DNA of 64,000 nt from Pleodorina starrii (lineage: Eukaryota > Chlorophyta > Chlorophyceae > Chlamydomonadales > Volvocaceae): assembly GCA_030267565.1 (NCBI GenBank), contig BRXU01000014.1, positions 2,268,001 to 2,332,000 of the forward strand, given 5' to 3'. Positions 29,227 to 40,177 of this stretch are shown in pieces. How positions within the stretch are numbered: position 1 is the stretch's first letter; every line of letters begins with the position of its first letter. The notes under the pieces were generated by a model. The model had not been told where the DNA came from and did not search any database. It worked only from the letters and a program-made list of their open reading frames with translations. The position numbers were made by a program, and so were the translations under genes.

Positions 29227-32200
29227 ATGGTGCAGGCAGATTGCAGCCGCGCAAGGCCGCGCTGGCGCCTTGTGCTGGTGCTCCTTCTGCTGTGTTTTGC
29301 GCCGGCTTGGGTTCGGGCAGACGACCCCGATGTGTCTGCCTCAACCCCGGAGGAGCTCCGCGCGGCACTGCTTTCGGGGGCGACGGGGGTGGTTATAGCA
29401 GCAAACATGGTTTTCAACTCGACGAATTGGCCAGATCCCCCCGTCACCATTTCAAAGCCGGTAATAATTTATTCACTATTCCGTCACAAGCTGGACTTCT
29501 GCGGCAGCGATGGTGCGGCGGCAAGAGTTTTAATTAACGTTACAGCATCGGGGTGAGTGGTAGGAAGGTACAACAACAACGCGGCGTGAAGCATGACGAG
29601 TCTTCTTTACCCTTAGAGCACACGACACGGGCGCAAATCCCTGTCTTTGCGCCCTGAGCTTGCGCGCCGGACACTGGTCATCTGCGCAAATCGGGTCCAT
29701 GGCGCACGCGAAACTCGCGCGACCGCGATATCGGTCAGCCATAGGCATAGTGCTGTGTGCGCGGACGCGCGCCGTGTCTGGTACCGTCGTGTGCATCCTC
29801 GCGTCGGACCATCCGCTGTGACACACTCCAGGGGCGCCCCGCCACGTCCCACGTCGAACCGGCTCCCTGGTAGCGGCTCCCCATTGCAGCCTCGGCCTGC
29901 CCTGACCTCCGCCAGTCCGAACCAGTACCCTACAACCACAACCGCCTCGGGATGGCAGCGCCATGTAAAGACGTAATCCTCCTTGCCTGCGTGCCATCTC
30001 CCTGCCCCTTCCCCCAGCTTCCCCCTGCCCCCCGCCCCTGTCTCCGACCACCACCGTTTGCCGACACGCACCGCTTGCCCCCCCCAATCCCCTCTTAAGC
30101 CCCCAACGCCCCCCGCCCGCCCGTCCCGCCGGCTCCCGCCCTCAGGAGTCTCCTCCTTCGCAAGGTCTTTCTGCGCAACTTTCTGCCCAGCAGGCCCCAG
30201 AACCTGTCGGGCTTGGGGCCCGTGCCGGCGGTGCTCAGCAGCGGCGGACAGGTCACCTTCAGGTACCGCACATCCGTCCGTGGGTGTGTGATCGTGTGTG
30301 TGTGCCCTCGTGTGTTGTGTGCCCTCGTGTATGCGTGTGTGTGTGGGTGTGTGTTTGCGCTCGTGCAGAAGCGAGTCGGGCGTCTGGTGGCGGTTGGGGC
30401 GCCCCCTGCCCATACCGGCACCCTGCAACCCCCCTCTGCAACCTCCCCCCTACACCTCCTCGCCCACCTTCCCCGATCCACTCGTTGACTCACTGGTGGC
30501 TGCTGCGGTCCGTCCTTCTCACCCCCACGTGTCCACCACCCTCCCTCCCTCCCTCCCTCCCAGGGCTCCTTGTTTCATCCTTGCAAATCCGGTCTTCTAA
30601 CCCTCCCTCCCTCCCTCCCCTCCCTTTCTCCCCCTCGGGGCCCGGGTGCCCACATCGTGCTTGTGACCCCGCAGGCTGGTGGTGTTCCATTTCCTGCCGG
30701 CGGTCACTTGGGCCTTCAGCGCCCCGCCCGCCGACAGCTTCTGGGCCGGCGAGGGGCGGGCCGCGCTGAGCAGCGTGTACAGCGGCGCCGGCCTGCAGCT
30801 GCAGCAACCGGCGCTGTACCTGGTCAAGTTCACCAGCGCTGCAGGCTCGCCGGCAAGGTGGGAGAGAACGCCAGTGCCAGTGCCGGTGCTTGATGTGTTT
30901 GTGTGTCTGTGTCCGTGTGTGTGTGTCTGTGTCCGTGTGTGTGTCTGTTGGGGCTGCTCGCGAGGGGCGGCGTGCCCCGTGCGCTGGGGCTGACGCTGTA
31001 CCAAAGACTCTCCGCGTCGGCAAAGATGTGTGCACACCTTGCGCCGACACGGCCTTGTCACGGAGACACTCCGCGGCGTGCCCCACCCCACCCCACCCCT
31101 CCCCGTTTTCCATCATCCCCATAAACCCCTTGTCGCCCCTCTCCCTCTCTCCCCGCGAGCCAGGTACGCGATGGACACGTGCTACTCGCCCATGGACCTG
31201 GCCTCCTGCTACGGAGACGACGCCGAGGACACCACGCTGGTCTACTGCCTCTACACCCTGGCTGACTCGCTGGTCAACCCGGCCGTGCGCAACATCCGCG
31301 TCTTCCACGACATCGGCATGGACCGCACCGCATACAGCCGCCTCAAGCCCATCCTCGTGACCCGCCCCAAGTCCTACGCCGCCTGCCCCGGCTCGCGCCC
31401 CTCCATCAACATGCAGCGCATCTCTGGCGCTGTCGCCATCCGCGCCGCCGTGGAATTCCGCGGCTTGCGTTTCAAGGGCTCCCTGCCCACCAACTTCACG
31501 TCCTGGCCGGCGGAGCTGCCGCTGCTGCTCAGCGTCTTTGACGTCGACGGCGCCGGCGTGGTGTCGCTGTACGACACTGTCGTAGACGTGCCGGATCTGG
31601 GGAGGACGGTGGAGGTGCTCCGGTCGCTGCCGGGAAACGACTCGGCCGCCGACCCCACCCGGCCACATCTCCAACCGGCCGTGGACGCCTGGCCCTCCCA
31701 GGAGGTTCTGGCCCGGGCAGCCGCCATGGCGGCCGCGCCCGTCGGCGGCGGCGTTATCTACGACGCCTGGCACCCCGACGGCGGCGCCGACGGCGGCGCG
31801 GGCGACGGCTGGCCGGGGCTGATGGTACGGCAGTGGGTTCTGGAGCGGAACACCTGGCAGCAGTACGCCGCCGCCGGCGCGCTGAATGCGTACGAGGCGC
31901 TGAACTCGCCGTCGGCTGGGGCGTGGCGCTTTGAGCGCGTGTTTGTGCGGCAGGCGGATAACGCCAATGAGCGGGCGCTGTGCTTTGGCGCCGCGCTGGA
32001 GCAGGGGGCGGTGATGGCGGGCGGGGTGCCGCGGGTGGCGGATGAGGTGCAGCTGAGGGCGGCACTGGCGAGGGGCGCGAGATACGTGCAGGTGGGTGGG
32101 TGGGTTGCGGTGGGGTGGCGGAGGGGGGCAGGCGAAGGGGGGAGGTTGAGGAAACCGCAGGGATTGCAGTGACGGAACGGAGGCGGCAAGGGAAGAGGGG

Positions 32201-35200
32201 GCGCGGGACAACCCACCCATACCAACCCAACCCCCAACCCCAATCCCAACCCATTCCAATCCAACCCACATCGTGTTCTGCGCTTGTCCTCCTCCTCCTC
32301 CTCCTCCTCCCCGCCGCCGCGGTGTCGGTGTCGGTTGCAATGCCAGGTGGTAGCTGACATCAAGCTGACCGCGGCGAACTGGCCGGGTGGAGACGCGGCG
32401 CTGGTGCTTGATGAGGGGTGAGTGAGGGCGCGACCTGGCAGGGGCACGGGCGCGGGCAGTGCAGATGGTAGGCCTGGGTGCCACCTTAACCCTCCCCCCG
32501 CAGTGCGGCTCCGCGCGACACGGCGCAGTGCGGTGTGGTACGGTGTCTCATGTTATATAGTGGAGCATATCACTCCCTGGCCCCCCAGGGCAGCTCCCCG
32601 CGGCGCAGTGCGGTGTGATACGGCGTCGCAATCCCCAGCACCGTAGATAGAAGCGGTACGACGCGCGAAGGCTGGCGGACGGGCTCCGCGCCCACCCCTC
32701 CACCCTCCCTCCACCACCTCCCCGCCCCTCCCTCCACCACCTCCCCTCCCTCCCTTCCCTCCCTGCAGCATCATCGAGGTCCGCGGCTGCCACCCGCTGT
32801 ACGGCCAGCGCTTCGTAGTGGATCTGTCCGATCTGAAGGCCGTCGTCCGCGCCAAGGGAGCCCTCATGCTGCAGGGCGACCTGCGCCTCGGCGGGCTGGG
32901 CTGGCGGGACGTGCAGCCGGGCCAGCTGCTGAGTGTGGCGTCGGGGACCAGCGATGTGTCGCCGCTGGGGGCCTTTGCGCTGGCGGCCAACGGAGCGGGC
33001 TCCCTGGAGCTGGAGGTGCGCGGAGGGCGGGGTGGGGGGGTTGGCGGCGGGGGGCGGCAGCGGGGCGGGGTGAGGGCAGGGTGGGCGGAAAAGGGAAGGA
33101 GTGAGGACTGGGCGGGAGCGTGGGGGGCTGGGTGTGGGCCGGGAGTTGCTGGATCACGGGATGGCGTTCGATGGGTGGTGCGGAGTGGGTTGTCTCTTTA
33201 GGCTACCTTGTATTCTACCAATTGTATACTACCAATTTGCCCTTTTGCCGGCGCCTTCCCTCACCCCCAGGGCGTCGAGGCCGACGGACTGTACGACCCC
33301 GCCGGCGCCTTCCGCCCCACGGACCTGCTGGCGGTGCTGCACCTCAACCACATGACGCCGCAGATCCGCGCTCGCAACGCCAGTCTGCGCAGCGACGAGC
33401 GAGGCGTCTCGCTGGGCTTCTGGAGGATGCTGCAGTCCCAGCTGACGGGACTGTGGGTGTTTACGGATACGGAAATCACGTGGGCGCCGGCGGCGGCGGC
33501 CGCCGCCGCCTCCGGCGGCGGCGGCGGCGGCGGCGGCGGAGACCGTGCCCCGCTGGCGGCCATCGTCGTGCCGTGCGTCGTCGTCGGGGTGCTGCTACTG
33601 GCGGCGGTGCCGATTGGATTGTCGTACAGGCGGGCCCGTGAGCGTCGGCGGCGGCGGCGCCGTTGCGGGGATGAGCTGGGGCTGCAGGCGCCGTCGAAGC
33701 TGGCGGCGGCGGCGGCGGCCGGGCAGCAGCAGCAGCAGCTGACGCCGCCGCCGCAGCACCCCTGCGGCGACGACTCCAAATCGGCGTCAGCGGCGGCGGC
33801 GGCGGCGGTCTCGATGGCGGAAGCGCTGGCGGCGGTGCAGTCGTCTGGCGGCGACGGTACGACGGACAGCGACGCCGCGGCGGCGCTGGCGGCGGTGCTG
33901 GAGGCCGCCAACAAGATCATGACCAGTAACGCCAACAGTAACGCTTCGGCGTCTGGGTGCACCCGGACGGATGTGTCGGGGGTGGCGGCGGCGCTGGGGC
34001 AGCGGGGCAGGTCGGACAAGGGAGGCGGTGGCGGCGGAGGCGGAGGCGGTCGGCAGGATCACGGGCAGGGGCACGCGTTGGCGCGGGTCGAAGCCGCGGA
34101 CAGCCGGTGAGGCGGTGGGGGGGCCGGGAGGGTGGGTTGTGGGGGTGGCGGGGCCGCTTCCGTCGCGGGCCTTGGCTGGGTCTGTGGCAGACAGCGCTCA
34201 AAGGACCAAAGGTTCCACGTAGCCATCCACGTGCCGTCCCGCGTGTGTGTGATAGGTCTCATGCATAGCCCCTGCCTGCCTGTCCCCTTGCCTGCCCGCC
34301 CGTCAGCCTGCCTGCCTGCCTGCCTTGCCGACTGACTGGCTGCCTTCCTTTCTACCCGTCTGCCTGGGCCGTTGGTGTTGTTTGATGTGGTTGTCCAGTC
34401 CCGTCCTGACCCGTCCTGTCCCGTCCCGTCTTGTCCACAGGGGCAAGGGGCCGTTGGGGGAGATCAACGCGGCCAAGCGGGAGTTGATGGCGGGCCGGCA
34501 CGTACCAAGCAACCGTGAGCAGCAGCAGGAGGGGGAGGGGGAGGAGGCGGGCGGGCGGGCGGGCGAGCGGGCGCGGGCGCACCGACAGATCGGATTGGGG
34601 GGTGGAGCAGGGCCGCATCCCCAATGCATTGACAATTGAATCGTAGTCGGGCTGAGGGGGGTGTTAGGACAGCCGGAGGGCGTAGGTGGGCTGGGGACAG
34701 GCGAGGGGATGGCGGCATGTGCCGACGGCTTCGCGGGCTGGGGCCTTTCCTTCCCTTCCCTTTCCTTCCCTTCCTTCCCTCGGCTGATGTGGGGCCACTC
34801 GGGCCGGACCGTGTGTCTGGGGCTCCAGCCGATAGGGACGAAGGGCTTTCCATCCAGCTGCAGTTGCACCCAGCTGCTGATACATCCTGGCAGTTGCACC
34901 CAGGCTGTTCAGGAAGCGGGAAGGCGCACGGCTCCCAACTGTTGATACGCGCAGGTGTGCCAGCTGTCGACGTGTGTCGGGTGCACGACACCAACTGTCA
35001 ACTGTCATCTGCCAACCGCAGATACGGGCGCAGCGCTGGTGGACGATCTGGTGCTGCAGGCGGTGCTGGGCGAGGGGTCGTACGGCAGGGTGTACCGCGC
35101 TCTGTGGCGGGGCACCACGGTGGCGGTCAAGGTGCGGTGTGGCCGCCCGCGTGTGTGTGTATGGGAGGGGCTTTAGGTGGCCGCCCGTGTGTGTGTATGG

Positions 35201-38200
35201 GAGGGGCTTTAGGTGTTGTCGGGTCCCCTTCCCCTCCTCCTCCTCCTCTCCTCTCCGTCCTCCCCTCCCCCTCTGCGGTACCGGCGACGCATCGCATCCC
35301 CTCCCTCTGTCAGCCTGTCAGCTGGCCTCTTTCGATTGTATGACCCCTCTTGACCCCTCTGCTACCCGCTACCTGCTACCTGCTGCTGTATGACTCTGTG
35401 ACCCTTCTGCTGCTGCTACACGCTGCCTGCTGCTGCCCGCCCTTCCGCCCTTCCGCAGGTCATCCTGCTGCCCGCCCACATGAGTGGTCGGGAGAGGCAC
35501 GAGCGAATGGCGGTGATGGAAGCCGCAATCAGCTCCTCCCTGTCGCACCCCAACATTGTGCAGGTGGGGGGTGGGGGTGGGGATGGGGGGGGGCGAAAGG
35601 CTTCAGGGAAGGAGAGCCGCTGCGAAGCAAGTGAGGGGTTTATTTTGGAGGTGGGGCTTTGCGTGTGGGTGGGTGTGGGTGGGTTTAAATGTGGCTGTCC
35701 TGCTGCTGCTGTGCTTGACGCCTGCCCGGCAGCCGCAGCCCGACGGCCCCCCCCGCAGAGGGAAGAGCCCTCGGTGCGCCCGCTTCGCCCGCCTAGCCGC
35801 CCAGTCTCCCTCTCTCCCTCTCTCTTACCCTGTCGTGCATTGCCCGCTCCGCGCTGTCTTGCCGTACATCCCCCTGCAGACGTACACGTACGGCGTGGAG
35901 GGCGCCAAGGGGCGCAGGACGGCGCTGCGGATGGCGGGGTGAGTGCCCCTTGCCCCCTGGCCTGGCCTGGCCTTGTCATGCATCTCACTCGCTTACCTCC
36001 CCCCCCCCTCTCCCCCAGTCAGCCTTTTGCCTCTTTGGTCTCTCAAACCCTAAACCCCCATCGCCCTCTCCCTCCACCAAAGTCCCTCTCGCCCCCCTCT
36101 CCCGCCCCCCTCCCCCGCTGCTCCCTCCCTGGCGCGTTGTCAGGTCCGTGGCCCACAGCGCACTGCCCGAGGCCTCCACTTCGCAACTGGATGCCGCAGC
36201 AGCAGCAGCCGCCGGCGGCCGCGCAGGGCCCAGCGCCAACGGCGCCCGGCGGGAGGCCAACGGCGGCAGCGACGCAGAGCTGGGCGAGTGCGGGGGCGAC
36301 ATCGTGGCTTGGGAGGTGAGGCTTGGGAGGCGAGGGCGCGCGGGGGGGGGGGTCCCCCGCACGCGCCGCGTCACGCGCCGTGTCGCGCGCTCGCCCGCTC
36401 GCACTGGCCGCGTCGCGCCTCGGATGTTCATTCCGCCCGCCATCTCGTTTTGGCTGGCGGACCCAGCATGGAGATGAGGTGCATGGTCGTGCAGTGCTGT
36501 TCCTGTTCCTGTTGTTGCTGCTGTCCTTGTTCCTGCTCACGTTCATGCTCATGCGGATGTTCGGAAGGTGTCGATGTCCGCCTGCACTCCGCCCATACTC
36601 CGTCTCGCTCCCACCCAAAATCCCCCCACCACCAGATCCGGCTGGTCCAGGAGTACTGCGACCTGGGCAGTCTGAGGGACAAGCTCAACGACCGAGCGTT
36701 CTTCCGTCCCGCGCCCGCCCCCGCCGGTGCCGGCTCGCCGCCGTCGCCGTCGTCGCCGCGGCTCGCCGGTGCCGGTGCCGGCTCGCCGCTCCCCTCAGCG
36801 GAGGTCATCGCGGAGGAGCCGCAGGGCGAGGCCGAGGCCGGGGCCGAGGTGCCTGAGGTGCCTGAGGCCAGCGGCGCTGGCGAGGCGGCGGAGGGCGGGG
36901 AGGAGTCGGGCGAGCGGCGCGAGGCGGCGGACGCGGCCGTGCCGGAGGCGACGGCGGCGCTGCCGCCTCGGTGGGACGTGCGTAGCGGCAGCGGCGCCGC
37001 CGCCGCCGCCGTGGAGGGCGGCAGCGGCGGCGGCAGCGGCGGCGAGCGCTCGTCATGGGCACCGCCTCCGCCACCGCCGTCACCGCCTCCGCCTCCTGCG
37101 CTGGTTGTGGACCTGCCAGCGGTGCTGGACACGGCCATCGATGTGGCTCGCGCGCTGGCTCACCTGCACGCCTGCCGGGTGGTGCACGCGGACCTCAAGC
37201 CGCGCAACGTGCTGCTCAAGGGCTCCACCACGGACCCGCGCGGGTTTGTGGCCAAGGTGAGCCAAGGGGTGGAGGTGGGGCTGGTGGTGATGGTGGTTGC
37301 GGGGCGGGTGGAGGTGGTGGTGGGGCTGGTGGTGGGGCCTCGTGGAGGCTGTGCCTGTCCGTGGCTAAGCCCTCCCCCTCCTACCCCTCATCCCCCTCCT
37401 ACCCCTCATCCCCCTCATCCCCCTCATCCCCCTCATCCCCCTCCCCCTCGCCCTCCTCCCTCTCCCCGCGGTGCAGGTGGCGGACTTCGGTCTGTCCATG
37501 CGGCTCAACCCCGATGAGACGCACGTCAGCAACGCCTTCCACGGGGTAGGTCGCGGGGTGGGTGGGGGCAGAGCCGGAGTCGGAGTGGTGGGGGTGCGTG
37601 AGAGCGTGTGGGAGCGTGGGTGTGTGGGTGTGTGGAGTGGCGATTTGACATGGGAGTGCGGCGGCGGCGGCGGCGGCGGCGGCGGAGGAGGAGGAGGAGG
37701 AGGAAGGAGGGAAAGTTGATCTGCACGGTGGTGCGCAGTGCAGTGCGGGGCGAGGCGACAGGCGAAGGGTGGCCTTCCCCCAGGGGGGCTTCCTTCCCCA
37801 GGAACCGCCCCGAGCTCCATTTCCCGTCGCCCGCTGAGGCCCGACCCAACTTGCGGCCCGGCCGCCTGCTCGCCCCTCGCATTCATTCACTCCCAACGCC
37901 CCTACCCCCCTCTCGGCCCGGCCCCACCGGCCCTCCTCTGCCCCTCCTCTGCCCCCCTCCCCACGGCGGCCCCACCACCGGCGCCCCCCCCCCGACCAGA
38001 CGCTCGCCTATATGGCTCCGGAGACGCTGCTGCACGGCCACGTGTCCCGAGCCAGTGACGTGTACAGCTTTGGCATCCTGCTGTACGAGCTGTACACGGG
38101 GGACACGGCCTTCCGCGGCGTGCCAAAGGTGCGCAAGGGCAGCGAAGCGAAGCACAGCGCAGCGCAGCGCTTTGGCGTCGAAGGCTTCGTAGGCTCCGTC

Positions 38201-40160
38201 TGGCCAGCGCAGCGCAGCGCAATATCGGTACACAGCCAATGTGGGGGGCACGGGCCGGCGACTTTCGCCCTTTGGGGTCATCTGATGCTCCTGCCTCTCT
38301 GTGCACCACCTCTGGGCCACATCCTTTCGTTGGTCGGTGGCTCTGTAGAGCGCCCGCTCGCGCCCCAAACACCGTGGCCGCTGGCCCGTCCTGCGCCCCT
38401 CCTTCCTTCCCTCCGTCCGTCTCTTGTCGCGTCAATTATGCCGGATGCCAATTATAACCTATCCTCGCCTCCACGCCCCCCCGCCCCCAATTCCCTCGCT
38501 GCGATAACCCCAATCCCCTCTTCTTCCGTGTCGTGTCGTGTCGTGTGTCAATGTCCATGTCCTTCACCCACACCCCCAGGCACTCATTGGTCACGCCATC
38601 ACCAAGGAAAACCTGCGGCCAGTGTTCCCGCCCGCACTGGGTGCGCCCTTCGAGTACCAGCTGCTGGCGTGCCGCTGCTGGGAGAGCAACCCCGAGATCA
38701 GGTGCGGTGGAGGGGAGCGGGGGTAGCAGGATGCGTGTGTGTGTATGCGTATGTGTGTGTGTGTGTTTGGAGCCGGGGGGCCAGGCTGAAGGAAGTCGCC
38801 CCCCCATCCCCCGCGGCCGCGAGCTGCGAGCCACACCGCCTGTTTCGCACCTCCCGACGCCAGCCGCTGCTGCACCGTTCACCCCGACCAACCCGGTACC
38901 GGCACATCGCCCCCAGCCACAGCAGCCCTTGTCCTGCTCTGTGCACCGCGCACCTCTGTACCCCTAACATCGCCTCCCAACCACAGCAGACCCTTGCTTG
39001 TCCCATCAACACCAATACCGGCGCCCGCCTAATGCGGTCGGTCCTCGGTTGGTCCTCGGTTGGTCGGTTAGTTGGTCGATTGGTTGGATCCATCCTATGG
39101 TATGTCGGTGGCGCACCCCTCAGGCCCGAGTTCGACTTTATTCTGGAGGACCTGAAGCGCATGCGGCTGCGGCTGTGCGCCTCAGCGCCCAGCTGTGGCA
39201 GCATCGGACCCAGCTCGGGTCCCACGGCGGCGGCCGCAGGCGGCGGTGGCGCTGGAGGCGGTGGAGCTGGCGGCGGCCTCCCGGAGCCCGCCGCCGGGCG
39301 GCTGTGGGGATTGCCGGTGCTGTCCTCGCAGCGAATGTCACAACAGGTGGGCGGGTGGCTCGGCGCCTCCTATCCATTCTCAGAGACTTTTGCCAGACCG
39401 ACGCCACGCCACGCCCTGGTACCGTACGCAGTGCTGCTGGTTCCCTTAGACCCTGCGCTCGCACCGCCCTCGCCGCGCCCCCCGCCCCGCCCCTATCCGG
39501 CCTTGTCCTTCCTTCATCTCCCCCTCGTCCCTCCCTCCCTCTCCACGGCCCATCGCTGCACCTCACCCGCACCGCTCACTCCTCCCCACCTGCCATGCCT
39601 GCTCGCGTGCGGCCACGCACACCTACGTGTACCGTTAGGGCGCCCGCTTTGCGGCGGCGGCGGCTCAGGGTCCCAACTACCACCTGCGCCCCGGCTTCGG
39701 CCCCGGCTACACCGACGGAGACCACAGCCTGTCTGCGTCCAACTCCGTCACCATGAGCAGCATCAGCGCACTCACCAGCCCCCACAACGCCACCAGCACC
39801 TACTCCGCAGCCACCGCCGGAGGCGGCCTTCCAGGAGGAGGGGGAGGAGGAGGAGTGGCGGCGGCAGGTGCTTGCAGCGGCTATGGCCACGGCGGTTACG
39901 GCGGTTACGGGCACGGCCAGGGCCAGGGCCACTTCCCCGGAGGCTACGGAGGCTACGGACAGGGGAATGGGGGTGTTGGCGTCGCCGGTGGTCGGGTGGA
40001 GCGGCTGGCGGGCGTGGCGCGGCATTTCATCGCCGACGGCCACGGCAGCGGCGGCCCGCCCTCGCGCATCCGTACAGCGCCGTACCCTGCGTGCCTGGGC
40101 ACGACGCCGGCGGAGGTGGTGGACGAGGAGGAGGCCGCTGCGGCGGTGCAGTCGCTGTAG
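29227..40160 (+). CDS. Receptor-like Ser/Thr kinase (TKL type), about 1,637 aa, 18 exons
   Basis: Exons: 29227-29552, 30146-30262, 30675-30857, 31164-32091, 32347-32417, 32769-33015, 33271-34106, 34441-34514, 35022-35131, 35459-35563, 35880-35938, 36144-36315, 36636-37256, 37477-37545, 38000-38128, 38580-38701, 39124-39346, 39639-40160, all in phase. N-terminal signal (RWRLVLVLLLLCFAPAWVRA), an ectodomain with two similar EELRAAL/VQLRAAL modules, a membrane segment (LAAIVVPCVVVGVLLLAAV) followed by RRARERRRRRRR, then a cytoplasmic kinase: GEGSYGRVYRA, TVAVK lysine, VVHADLKPRNVLL catalytic loop with HAD instead of HRD, VADFGLS, LAYMAPE, ASDVYSFGILLYEL. An Ala/Glu/Gly-rich insert of about 100 residues sits before the catalytic loop, and the tail is Gly/Tyr-rich. 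Chlamydomonas has a large family of such kinases; ligand unknown. An in-frame ATG at 29197 would add ten residues. Confidence 0.88.
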
Positions 40161-40177
40161 CTTTTAGGGTTTTAGGG
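40161..40177 (+). repeat. Two telomere-like TTTTAGGG units right after the kinase stop codon
   Basis: The stop codon TAG is followed at once by C TTTTAGGG TTTTAGGG, so the motif begins the 3' UTR. Confidence 0.9.
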
